Shown one piece after another: positions 17,072 through 25,137 of a stretch of DNA of 58,906 nt; position 1 is the stretch's first letter, and each line of letters begins with the position of its first letter. The position numbers and the translations under genes were made by a program. The notes beneath the pieces are model-generated. The model saw nothing but the letters and a program-made list of their open reading frames with translations, was not told where the DNA came from and made no database searches. Source of the stretch: an uncultured Selenomonadaceae bacterium (GTDB lineage Bacteria > Bacillota > Negativicutes > Selenomonadales > Selenomonadaceae); assembly GCA_905234365.1 (NCBI GenBank), contig CAJOHI010000005.1, positions 1 through 58,906 on the forward strand, in the 5' to 3' direction.

Positions 17072-18052
17072 TTACCGCGATAAATTTGCACTTTTAACGG
17101 CGGATTCCGCAACATTAACAACGGCTTTTGAAGTTTCCAAACTTGCCTTCATGGCTTCAAAATTTTTACTCTCAAAAGTCTCGGCAAATTCTATAAATTC
17201 ATGTACCATTCTATGACTAAATTGATTCAAATTCATTGATTCAACTTCGCAGCCGTGAATACTTATTTCAACGTTTGATAACAGATTTGGCGCACTATTA
17301 ACGCGAATAAAGCCATTATCACCTTGAATAATTAAAAAACTTGGGCTTTCCGAATCTTTAGCACCGGTACAATGAGCAATAAAATTTTCGTATTTCAACA
17401 CCAAAAAGCCGGAAGTATCAACACCGTTAAAACCAATATTTGCGACGTATTCCACCGACTTAGGCGCACCGAAAAGTCCAACAATGAAATTTATGTTATA
17501 GATGTTGATGTCATAGAGCGCACCGCCGTAAAGTTTCGGATCAAATGCCGGCGCGACTTTGCCTTCTTTGTAAGCGTCGTAGCGGCTGGAATATTGCGAA
17601 TAGTTGCATTGAATAATTTTAATACTGCCGATTTCTTTGATTGCCTCGCGAATCTTATAAAAGTTCGGACAATGCAGCAAAGTTACAGCTTCAAAGAGAT
17701 ATAAATTTTTTGCAATGGCAAGGTTGACAATTTCTTCAGCTTCGGAAGATTTAACTGTAAAAGGCTTTTCAAGTATGACATTTTTGCCGGATTGGAGAGC
17801 CTTTTTAGTGTATTCATAATGCACGGCGTTGATAAGACCGACGTATATAAATTCAATTTCTTTGTCGTTGAGCAATTCTTCATAATCAGTATAAATTTTT
17901 GCAATGCCGAATTTTTTAGCAAGTGCTTCTGCTTTGTCTTTGCTGTGCGGTCTTGCCCAAATTGCAGCGACATTAAATTTTTTGCCTTGCTGAATTGCGT
18001 CAATAGCTTCCGGCACAATTTTGCCTGTTCCTAAAACTGCAATGTTAATCAT
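17072..18052 (-). CDS. Gfo/Idh/MocA-family oxidoreductase
   Basis: A 326-residue two-domain NAD(P)-dependent dehydrogenase. The Rossmann motif is VLGTGKI at residues 5-11. The conserved EKPFTVKS loop at ~95-102 carries the catalytic lysine, and the C-terminal alpha/beta domain includes GGALYDINIYNINFIVGLFG. Substrates in this family are sugars, inositols and related compounds; the likely class is trans-1,2-dihydrobenzene-1,2-diol-type dehydrogenases, and the actual substrate is unknown. A GAGGTGA site precedes the ATG at 18052. It is a single-gene unit convergent with pncB. Confidence 0.88.
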   Translation of the reverse strand: MINIAVLGTGKIVPEAIDAIQQGKKFNVAAIWARPHSKDKAEALAKKFGIAKIYTDYEELLNDKEIEFIYVGLINAVHYEYTKKALQSGKNVILEKPFTVKSSEAEEIVNLAIAKNLYLFEAVTLLHCPNFYKIREAIKEIGSIKIIQCNYSQYSSRYDAYKEGKVAPAFDPKLYGGALYDINIYNINFIVGLFGAPKSVEYVANIGFNGVDTSGFLVLKYENFIAHCTGAKDSESPSFLIIQGDNGFIRVNSAPNLLSNVEISIHGCEVESMNLNQFSHRMVHEFIEFAETFESKNFEAMKASLETSKAVVNVAESAVKSANLSR

Positions 18053-18179
18053 AAAAAATCACCTCAAAATTATTTTTAATGACAGTTTATCAATAGTTTT
18101 TAACAGCGTCAAGAATTTGCAGGAAAATCAATCAAATTGCAGAATTAATTTTTAAAAATCTTGAGGGTCAAGTTATAAA

Positions 18180-19160
18180 ATGAATTGTTATTTAAGTCTT
18201 GGTGCCAATCTCGGCGATAAACAAAAAAATATTCGTCAAGCTATTGAATTAATTTCGCAGATTAGCGGAGTTTCTTTAATTGCAGTGTCTCATTTTTACG
18301 AGACAGAAGCTTGGGGCGTCATAAATCAGCCAAATTTTATAAATGCTGCCGTCAGAATTAAATCGACGCTTCAACCGCTACAGCTTCTTGACGAACTTCA
18401 AAAAATTGAATATAAACTCGGTCGCGTTCGTCATGGACATTGGAGCGCAAGAACGATTGATATTGACATTTTGTACATTGACGACATGAAAATTGACAGC
18501 GATCGGCTAAAAATTCCACATCCGTTTATGATTGAGCGTGATTTTGTTCTGGTGCCGCTCAGTGAAATTAGCGGCATTAAATACAACCTGCACGGCGATA
18601 AAGTCATTAAAATCAATGGTTGTTTGGTTGACTTCAATTTAAAATTAATTGCCTGTGTCGATAAAAATTTTGGACTCGGTTATAAAGGCAAGTTGTTATT
18701 TAAAATTCCTGAAGATATGAGGCGATTTCGCAAATTGACGCTGAATAATACTGTTATTATGGGCCGCAAAACTTTTGAGTCGATTGGCAAACCTTTGGAT
18801 AACCGCCGAAATATCATCTTGTCAAAAAGTGTTGCTAACATTGGCGGCGTTGAAGTTGTAAATAATCTTGAGGAACTTTATAATATTCTCAACTACGATT
18901 GGCAAATCAAAAATTCTACATTAATTATTGGCGGCGGCGAAATTTATAGACAGCTCTTGCCTTATGTTTCAGAAATTTATTTAACGGTCGTCAACGAAAA
19001 AAAAATTGCCGATACCTTCCTGACGAATTTTGAAGAATATGGCAATTTTATTTGCGACTCAATAGAAAGTCATAATAATTTTGAATTTAGACATTATTTT
19101 TTGAAAACGCTTACGCCTGATGTCAGCAGCATTGCATCACCAAAAGAAAAGAATCTGTAA
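18180..19160 (+). CDS. Fused HPPK (FolK)-dihydrofolate reductase
   Basis: Residues 1-~150 are 6-hydroxymethyl-7,8-dihydropterin pyrophosphokinase: [12 protein letters not shown] at the start, [10 protein letters not shown], and [15 protein letters not shown] with the Mg-binding aspartates. Residues ~154-310 are dihydrofolate reductase: [28 protein letters not shown] with the acidic catalytic position, [12 protein letters not shown] and [13 protein letters not shown]. The protein would carry an early and a late step of folate synthesis. No folP, folB or folE is nearby. The last ~16 residues pass the normal DHFR end and overlap the 3' end of queA by 67 bases. The ATG at 18180 has GAGGG upstream. 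Confidence 0.92.
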   Translation: MNCYLSLGANLGDKQKNIRQAIELISQISGVSLIAVSHFYETEAWGVINQPNFINAAVRIKSTLQPLQLLDELQKIEYKLGRVRHGHWSARTIDIDILYIDDMKIDSDRLKIPHPFMIERDFVLVPLSEISGIKYNLHGDKVIKINGCLVDFNLKLIACVDKNFGLGYKGKLLFKIPEDMRRFRKLTLNNTVIMGRKTFESIGKPLDNRRNIILSKSVANIGGVEVVNNLEELYNILNYDWQIKNSTLIIGGGEIYRQLLPYVSEIYLTVVNEKKIADTFLTNFEEYGNFICDSIESHNNFEFRHYFLKTLTPDVSSIASPKEKNL

Positions 19161-20134
19161 CGCTCTTTGACAGCTTCACGATAAGCACTCAAAATAAATT
19201 CGCGGCCGGCAAAGGCAGAAATTAACATTATAAGCGTAGACTTAGGCAGATGAAAATTAGTTATAATCGCGTCAACAATTTTAAACTCATAGCCTGGATA
19301 AATAAAAATCTTCGTTGCACCGCTCATTGCTTTTAATTCACCGTCAATGAATGCGGATTCAAGTGTTCTGATTGACGTTGTGCCGACGGCAATAACTCGG
19401 CGCTTATTTTTTTTTGTCTGATTAATTAAATCAACCGTCTCCTGCGGAATTGAAAAGTATTCTTCGTGCATTTGATGTTCTTCAATGTTTTCAACCTGTA
19501 CAGGTCGAAAGGTTCCAAGTCCAACGTGTAAAGTAACAAAACCAAGATTGATACCGGAATTTTTAAGGTCGTTCATTTGCTCTTTTGTAAAGTGCAGACC
19601 GGCAGTTGGTGCAGCAGCGGAACCGCATTCACGATTATAAACAGTCTGATAGCGTTCACTGTCGTCAAGTTTTTCGTGAATATATGGAGGCAACGGCGTT
19701 TCACCAAGTTTATCTAAAATTTCTTCAAAGATACCATCAAAAATAAATTCGACAATTCGACCACCAAAATCAGTATTGTCAACGACTTTGCAAGCTAAAT
19801 CATCACTGAAAATAATTTTATTGCCTTTGATTGCCTTCTTACCCGGTTTAACCAGAGTTTCCCAATGATTTTTATCAATTCGGCGCAATAGAAAAACCTC
19901 AACTTTGCCGCCGGTCTCACGATGTCCTATTAATCTTGCCGGTATTACGCGAGTATCATTAAAAATTAACGTGTCGCCTGCCGTCAGAAAATTTTTCAAA
20001 TCATAAAAATGATGATGCTCAATCGTTTTATCAATAGGATTAAGCACCATTAAACGTGACGAATTACGCGGCTCAATAGGCTTCTGTGCTATCAATTCTT
20101 CCGGCAATTCATAATCAAAATCACTAAGTAACAT
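19094..20134 (-). CDS. queA: S-adenosylmethionine:tRNA ribosyltransferase-isomerase
   Basis: The 346-residue enzyme transfers the ribosyl part of SAM to preQ1 in tRNA, making epoxyqueuosine. Motifs are [18 protein letters not shown] at the N-terminus, [28 protein letters not shown] and [10 protein letters not shown], ending [10 protein letters not shown]. Length is typical. AGAGGT precedes the ATG at 20134. Its last 67 bases overlap the convergent folate fusion gene. It lies 47 bases after the GGDEF gene in the same direction and may be co-transcribed; tgt and other queuosine genes are not in the window. Confidence 0.96.
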   Translation of the reverse strand: MLLSDFDYELPEELIAQKPIEPRNSSRLMVLNPIDKTIEHHHFYDLKNFLTAGDTLIFNDTRVIPARLIGHRETGGKVEVFLLRRIDKNHWETLVKPGKKAIKGNKIIFSDDLACKVVDNTDFGGRIVEFIFDGIFEEILDKLGETPLPPYIHEKLDDSERYQTVYNRECGSAAAPTAGLHFTKEQMNDLKNSGINLGFVTLHVGLGTFRPVQVENIEEHQMHEEYFSIPQETVDLINQTKKNKRRVIAVGTTSIRTLESAFIDGELKAMSGATKIFIYPGYEFKIVDAIITNFHLPKSTLIMLISAFAGREFILSAYREAVKERYRFFSFGDAMLLTSGVSVFKK

Positions 20135-20181
20135 TTATTTAAAACCTCTTGACAATTTAATATAAGGAAAATTTGACACTT

Positions 20182-22581
20182 TTAACGTACGTCTTCTCCG
20201 TACTTCGCTTTAATAGCTGACTTGTGATTATACATTGCAACATCAGCTCTCTTTGCTACGGAAATGAAGTCCATTCCCTGTTCGTAAATTCCGATACCAC
20301 GAGCTACAGACACTGTGAGTGTATCTCCAGCCGCTTCAAAACGTTCTTCCAATATTTTGTCATCAAATAGGTTAAGAAGTTCTTTACGATTTTCGTAGTC
20401 TTTCTGCTCCAATACCGCCGCAAATTCGTCGCCGCCGATTCTATAAACCGGACTGTGTTTGAATACTTTGCAAATGACTTTAGACGCATGACGAAGAAGT
20501 TCGTTACCAGCCTCATGACCATAATTGTCATTGACTTTCTTTAGGAAATTTGCATCGAATATGACTACACCATAAGCTAAATCCGGATCCAATTTACTTT
20601 GTGCATCAAGTTCTGCTCCCTTGCTCATATATGCCGCTGCATTACGAAGACCTGTCAGCTTATCACGATAGACGTAAACTTCAAGTCTCGCCGCCATTTC
20701 ACGAATACTGCGGACTAAAAGACCCAATTCGTTGCCGGACTCATAGGAAATTTTTACATTGAGATCGCCTGACGCTATACGTTTTGCCGCTTCCGTCATT
20801 CCTGCCAAAGGACGAATAGCGTGAGACGCAAGTGCAATACTTCCAACAGATATAAGCATTGCAACCATTAAAATTGCCGCCACCAAATGCATTAAGATAC
20901 GATTACGTGCGTCATGAACTTTACTTAAAGGCGTTGCAATACCTAGCCACATTCCGTTTGCCAAATAAAGTTCTATTTCCTGAAACTCTGGATTTGATTG
21001 AAATATAGAGCCTTGAAACCGATCTTTATGATAAAGTACAATATTATTTCGGTTCATTATGTAAACATAGCCATAATCATAAATGGACATACGCCGTAGT
21101 TCCTGAATTATAAAATTAAAGTCGATATCCATACCGATAACGCCTATGAATTTTCCTTCAATAAAAATTGGAGCAACATAAGAGATGACATAGGAATTTG
21201 ACACAGGATCAACGTAAGGTTCAATCCAGGTTGCACATTTACATTTAAAAGGAATGTAGTACCAGCCGACATTTTTAACATCATCTGAAGAATAAACAGA
21301 AAGGTCGATTGGATCTCGCCTTATGAAAGGTGAAAGCGCTCCTTCCCAACGTGCATCTTCGCGCTCCATAGAAAAGCCGCCTTTTGTTCCTGCAATTTCC
21401 GGCGCTAGTCTTAAATAATAAGCAATGCTGCCATCTGTTTCCATAGCGATAGCACTAAAAGCCTTCTCCATATTGGCAAGATAATTTTCCCTATAATCTC
21501 TATCTCCTACCAGTCGATCATAACTTTCAATAGCGTTTATTGCTTGAAGTTCCATACCATTTACAGCCTGTCTCACGCAGAAGAAAGTGCGATCTAATCT
21601 CTCGCGGCAAATAACACTCATAGCATGTAGAGAATCGTCTGCATGGGATTTTACTAAATTTCCCATAGCTACAGAACTTCCCCAACCAAGCACTGCCGCA
21701 GAAAGAAATACAGTCAATGCTACTAAAAATACAATTTCCATCATGATTGAACGGCGATATCGCAACAGCAGATAAAACATAAGGACAAGATATATATCTA
21801 TCATTGCTAAACATTCAACTATAAAGCGTAGCCATGTAGCTAAATGATCCATTCCATAAATTTGATAGATATTCAGATAAGCAACTACTATTGGAAAGAT
21901 CATATAAAATACGGATGCTACAATCCATGCTTTATGATTCTCACCTGCAAACTGATCGTTTTGTTCAGCGGACAACTCGCCAATGTTTTCGGTCATTTGA
22001 TAAAAGGTATAGCCTTTGCTGATTAAGAAGAAAAAACAAACAAGGTCAAAAAATATTGCCACGAAAAAATCATTCATGAAGCAAACAAGCATATATACCG
22101 GCATTATTGATGTTTTTGCCAAACTAAGCCAGTTTTTTAATTCTTCCAATTCTATTGCAGGCGCTGTTAAGGTGCGAAATACTGAAGTTACAGCAAAAGT
22201 AACGAACATAATTATAAGGAATTTTTTTAGCGTATTTACTCTAAGTGAAAGTGCAGATTTATCCGAATCAAAATGAAGTTTCTGCCAAAGTAAGTAAGGC
22301 AAATATCCTGCAAAAAATATCCATAATCCTCTGCCAAAATATGGAAGCCAGCTATCTATAGTGCTTGTATAAATAAGGTCATGAAGTTCAGGTACCGATA
22401 ATAGTCCTCCAACATAAACTCCTGCTGCTGCCAAAGGTCCCCACATAAATCCTAAGATAGGTGGTAAGAATGTTGCAATACTAATAATTTTTGCTGGTAT
22501 TACAAAAATAACTCCTGCGTATGTTGCAACAAGCCAATATAAGAACGCTGACATGCAAAACCGATATACTCCTTGTTTCAC
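20182..22581 (-). CDS. Multipass membrane Cache-HAMP-GGDEF protein (diguanylate cyclase)
   Basis: The 799-residue protein starts with about six hydrophobic helices (1-~190) reminiscent of MASE-type or ECF S-component-like modules. More membrane segments follow (~215-305). A dCache-like periplasmic sensor (~310-560) has YVIMNRNN-like strands (GYVYIMNRNNIVLYHKDR). HAMP covers ~590-635 and GGDEF ~640-795. The catalytic motif RIGGDEF is intact at 714-720, with FDANFLKKVNDNYGH upstream, so it should make c-di-GMP. The inhibitory I-site (RxxD before GGDEF) is absent. The GTG start at 22581 overlaps the TRAP binding protein's stop as GTGA, implying translational coupling and a shared sensory role. 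Confidence 0.9.
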   Translation of the reverse strand: MKQGVYRFCMSAFLYWLVATYAGVIFVIPAKIISIATFLPPILGFMWGPLAAAGVYVGGLLSVPELHDLIYTSTIDSWLPYFGRGLWIFFAGYLPYLLWQKLHFDSDKSALSLRVNTLKKFLIIMFVTFAVTSVFRTLTAPAIELEELKNWLSLAKTSIMPVYMLVCFMNDFFVAIFFDLVCFFFLISKGYTFYQMTENIGELSAEQNDQFAGENHKAWIVASVFYMIFPIVVAYLNIYQIYGMDHLATWLRFIVECLAMIDIYLVLMFYLLLRYRRSIMMEIVFLVALTVFLSAAVLGWGSSVAMGNLVKSHADDSLHAMSVICRERLDRTFFCVRQAVNGMELQAINAIESYDRLVGDRDYRENYLANMEKAFSAIAMETDGSIAYYLRLAPEIAGTKGGFSMEREDARWEGALSPFIRRDPIDLSVYSSDDVKNVGWYYIPFKCKCATWIEPYVDPVSNSYVISYVAPIFIEGKFIGVIGMDIDFNFIIQELRRMSIYDYGYVYIMNRNNIVLYHKDRFQGSIFQSNPEFQEIELYLANGMWLGIATPLSKVHDARNRILMHLVAAILMVAMLISVGSIALASHAIRPLAGMTEAAKRIASGDLNVKISYESGNELGLLVRSIREMAARLEVYVYRDKLTGLRNAAAYMSKGAELDAQSKLDPDLAYGVVIFDANFLKKVNDNYGHEAGNELLRHASKVICKVFKHSPVYRIGGDEFAAVLEQKDYENRKELLNLFDDKILEERFEAAGDTLTVSVARGIGIYEQGMDFISVAKRADVAMYNHKSAIKAKYGEDVR

Positions 22582-23633
22582 TTGCCATCATCCTCTCCGT
22601 GTTTTTTTTCCATATCAATGCGAAAAGCAGTACAAGCTTCTTCGCCATATTTTGCCTTGAGTTTTTCTCGCAGAGGATATACCCTTTCTTTAAAAACTTC
22701 CAATTCCTCCGGAGTAAGGTCTATAATTTCCAAACCATCTGCAGCAAATTGTCTACGAATCTTTTTTTCTTCCGTTTCCAAATAATCACGACTCCACTCG
22801 CAGGCTTCTCGCATTTTTTCACGAAGCAGTGCTTGCGTTTTCGGTTCTAATTGCTCAAAGGTTTTGCGATTAGCAACAAAAAGGTAATTTTCGTAAAGAT
22901 AATTCCAGACCGTCATATATTTTTGAATTTCGTTGAGATGACCGGATCGCATAAGGAAAAATCCGTTTTCCTGTCCTTCAATTACACCTTGTCGAATAGC
23001 AATATTTAATTCACTCCAACCTAATGGAACCGGCTCGGCACCAAGTGCAGCAAAGAAAAGACGGTAAACCTCGCCTCCAAGTACGCGGATTCTCATACCT
23101 TGAAGGTCATCAGGAGATCGCATTGGATTGCGGTTACTGGTCAGTTGGCGCATGGCGTTATGCGTTGATCCGAGATAAACAAGACCATAATCAGAAAGAA
23201 CCTTTGCATAATAGTCGCCACCTGTATCATCAATTACTTGCCGTGCTTCTTGATAACTTGAAAAGGACCAAGGAATTGTTGCCACTTCCAACCGCGAATC
23301 GAGAAGCGACATGGTTCCTGATACATAAGCGCCTAAATCAACGGCTCCTTCTGTTAAAGATCGTACAGCCTCATTTGTATTGCCGCCGGTCAATTCATCG
23401 TTAGGATAAAATTCAATATGCACATTGCCACCGGACGCTTCTGCTACCAATGCCGAAAAATGCCGTGCCGTGAGTGTTTCGATTCCCATATCTGTGCCGT
23501 TGGCAGTCATTACTAAACGAACTTTTTCGTATTGCTCTCCATTTGTTTGAGGTTCTTCTCGTTGTTCGCTGCAACCATTAAAAAAGGTCAGCACTGATAG
23601 CAAGAAAAAAATAAATGCTAAACAACGCTGCAT
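22578..23633 (-). CDS. Orphan TRAP-type (DctP family) binding lipoprotein
   Basis: The 351-residue protein has a lipoprotein signal with lipobox FNGC (Cys21). The DctP fold follows: LVMTANGTDMGIETLTARHF, VHIEFYPNDELTGG, AVRSLTEGAVDLGAYVSGTM, and QGMRIRVLGGEVYRLFFAALGAEPVPLGWSEL split by conserved positions. In TRAP transporters such a protein delivers organic acids to DctQ and DctM membrane proteins; neither is present. The next gene overlaps by 4 bases and is a membrane diguanylate cyclase, so a ligand-sensing role is likely. AGGAGGACA precedes the ATG at 23633, and a promoter lies at 23690-23717. Confidence 0.9.
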   Translation of the reverse strand: MQRCLAFIFFLLSVLTFFNGCSEQREEPQTNGEQYEKVRLVMTANGTDMGIETLTARHFSALVAEASGGNVHIEFYPNDELTGGNTNEAVRSLTEGAVDLGAYVSGTMSLLDSRLEVATIPWSFSSYQEARQVIDDTGGDYYAKVLSDYGLVYLGSTHNAMRQLTSNRNPMRSPDDLQGMRIRVLGGEVYRLFFAALGAEPVPLGWSELNIAIRQGVIEGQENGFFLMRSGHLNEIQKYMTVWNYLYENYLFVANRKTFEQLEPKTQALLREKMREACEWSRDYLETEEKKIRRQFAADGLEIIDLTPEELEVFKERVYPLREKLKAKYGEEACTAFRIDMEKKHGEDDGK

Positions 23634-23689
23634 CGCAAAATGTCCTCCTTTTACATATAAATATTCATTGTCTGTTAGAGTAGCAGCAA

Positions 23690-23717
23690 TTTATAATTTT
23701 TGAAAATTCTTTGTAAA
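23690..23717 (-). promoter_or_regulatory. Probable promoter of the TRAP binding protein-GGDEF pair
   Basis: Minus strand: TTTACA, a 16-base spacer, then TATAAA, about 57 bases before the start codon at 23633. The sequence is AT-rich, which lowers certainty. Confidence 0.45.
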
Positions 23718-23793
23718 TATTAAAATTAACATAATAAAAATGATATGATATGATAACTGTCGCTAAATTATTATAATAAAATTTCGCTATGAG

Positions 23794-23832
23794 AAAAAAA
23801 AAACCTTCTTATGGAAAGGCTTTTATTTTATT
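23794..23832 (-). terminator. Hairpin with a ten-T tail between two divergent genes
   Basis: On the minus strand AAAGCCTT and AAGGTTT pair with one bulge across a short loop, and ten T follow. It lies upstream of the minus-strand promoter at 23690-23717 and of the plus-strand promoter at 23864-23892. It may stop antisense reading from maa into the binding-protein gene. The stem is short. Confidence 0.45.
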
Positions 23833-23863
23833 ACTGCGATAGATTTTTTTACAGCTCACTTGC

Positions 23864-23892
23864 TTGACAATGATAATGCCGACTGCTAAAAT
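23864..23892 (+). promoter_or_regulatory. Sigma70-type promoter of maa
   Basis: TTGACA, an exact 17-base spacer, then TAAAAT. The position rules out the longest frame (start 23893) and supports the ATG at 23926. Confidence 0.75.
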
Positions 23893-23925
23893 TTGAAATA
23901 TATTTTAGTTGAAGGAGTAATTTTG

Positions 23926-24492
23926 ATGGTAGCTGAAAAAGATAAAATGCTTGTCGGAGAATGGTATAACGCCAATTTCGACAAGGAATTGATTGACGAA
24001 CGCACTTATGCAAAAGATTTATGCTTCAAATTGAATCAGACTAAGCCGAGCGATTTGCGGACAAGACGCAGAATTTTACGTGAACTCTTGCAAAATGTTG
24101 ACACTGATGTCATAGAAATTCTTTCACCATTTATGGTCGATTATGGTTACAATGTTCATATTGGCGAAGGTTCATTCCTCAATCACAATATTTATCTTAT
24201 GGATTGTGCCAAAATTACTATTGGCAAAAATTGCTTCATTGGTCCGAATTGCGGATTTCCGCTGATTGTCGAAAAGCGCAACGAAGGTTTGGAAATGGCT
24301 AAACCTATTGAACTTAAAAACAATATTTGGATTGGTGGCGATGTGACGATTTTACCGGGTGTCACTATTGGCGAAGGCAGCGTTATCGGTGCAAAAAGTC
24401 TTGTAAGTAAGGACATTCCGGCAGGCGTTTTGGCTTTCGGAAATCCTTGTCGAGTTGTTAAGCATATCATTGATAAGTCTTTGTCAATTTGA
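23926..24492 (+). CDS. maa: Maltose O-acetyltransferase-family (hexapeptide-repeat) acetyltransferase
   Basis: The 188-residue protein begins with the Maac helical domain (KDKMLVGEWYNANFDKELIDE) and continues with left-handed beta-helix hexapeptides (IGEGSFLNHNIYLMDCAKIT, IGKNCFIGPNCGF, IWIGGDVTILPGVTIGEGSV, then IGAKSLVSKDIPAG). It transfers acetyl from acetyl-CoA to sugars; maltose, glucose and galactosides are known substrates of relatives. The histidine usual in the 'HP' loop of Maa/LacA (CGFPLIVEK here) is not obvious, so activity is uncertain. AAGGAG precedes the ATG at 23926. It lies 10 bases before the chromate transporter gene. Confidence 0.88.
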   Translation: MVAEKDKMLVGEWYNANFDKELIDERTYAKDLCFKLNQTKPSDLRTRRRILRELLQNVDTDVIEILSPFMVDYGYNVHIGEGSFLNHNIYLMDCAKITIGKNCFIGPNCGFPLIVEKRNEGLEMAKPIELKNNIWIGGDVTILPGVTIGEGSVIGAKSLVSKDIPAGVLAFGNPCRVVKHIIDKSLSI

Positions 24493-24502
24493 AGTGAACG
24501 AT

Positions 24503-25069
24503 ATGGACACAAAACCTGACATTAAATTCAGCTATTGGCTGTTGTTCAAGTCGACATTTATAGTTAGTATGTTCACCGTTGGCGGCGGTTATGTAATAAT
24601 TCCGCTTCTTAAGGCAAAATTTGTCGATGAATATCATTGGATTAACGATCAAGAAACACTGGATATGATAGCTATTGCACAATCAACGCCAGGAATTATG
24701 GCAGTCAATACTTCAATTATGCTCGGTTATAAAATGGGTGGTTTATTTGGAGCAATTTGTGGAATGTTTGCGACTGTTCTGCCGCCGCTGATAATTATAA
24801 CAATCGTTGCGACTTTCTATGACTTAATTGCAACAAACGAGCATGTAAAATTAGTTCTTAAAGGTATGCAATGCGGTGCAACGGCTTTACTACTCAATGT
24901 GGCGATTGACCTTTTGCGAAAACAATTTGCAAAGAAGTTAATTTTGCCGATTATTATAATTATTGCGACATTCATTGCGAATCTATTTTTCGATGTCAAT
25001 ATAATTTTGCTCGTATTAATTGACGGCGTGATAGGTTTCTTCTTAATGCGTGACAAAATTTACGCTTGA
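24503..25069 (+). CDS. Half-size chromate transporter (CHR family)
   Basis: A 188-residue membrane protein with the CHR domain opening: FKSTFIVSMFTVGGGYVIIP, then MIAIAQSTPGIMAVNTS with the conserved 'Q..PGP'-like region, and about five further hydrophobic segments. Half-size CHR proteins generally come as adjacent pairs that form one transporter. Only one is present here, followed by a terminator. Real substrates in anaerobes are unclear. The ATG at 24503 has a GAAGTGA site; the longest frame begins inside maa and is unlikely. Confidence 0.88.
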   Translation: MDTKPDIKFSYWLLFKSTFIVSMFTVGGGYVIIPLLKAKFVDEYHWINDQETLDMIAIAQSTPGIMAVNTSIMLGYKMGGLFGAICGMFATVLPPLIIITIVATFYDLIATNEHVKLVLKGMQCGATALLLNVAIDLLRKQFAKKLILPIIIIIATFIANLFFDVNIILLVLIDGVIGFFLMRDKIYA

Positions 25070-25082
25070 TGATTGTTTGTAT

Positions 25083-25126
25083 AAAAAATAACGCACTGTC
25101 TCCCAACGATGCGTTATTTTTATTTA
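25083..25126. terminator. Bidirectional terminator between chromate transporter and waaA-lpxK genes
   Basis: AAATAACGCA pairs with TGCGTTATTT across a 15-base loop, with A- and T-runs on the two sides. It serves both convergent genes. Confidence 0.8.
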
Positions 25127-25137
25127 TCAATATCAAA

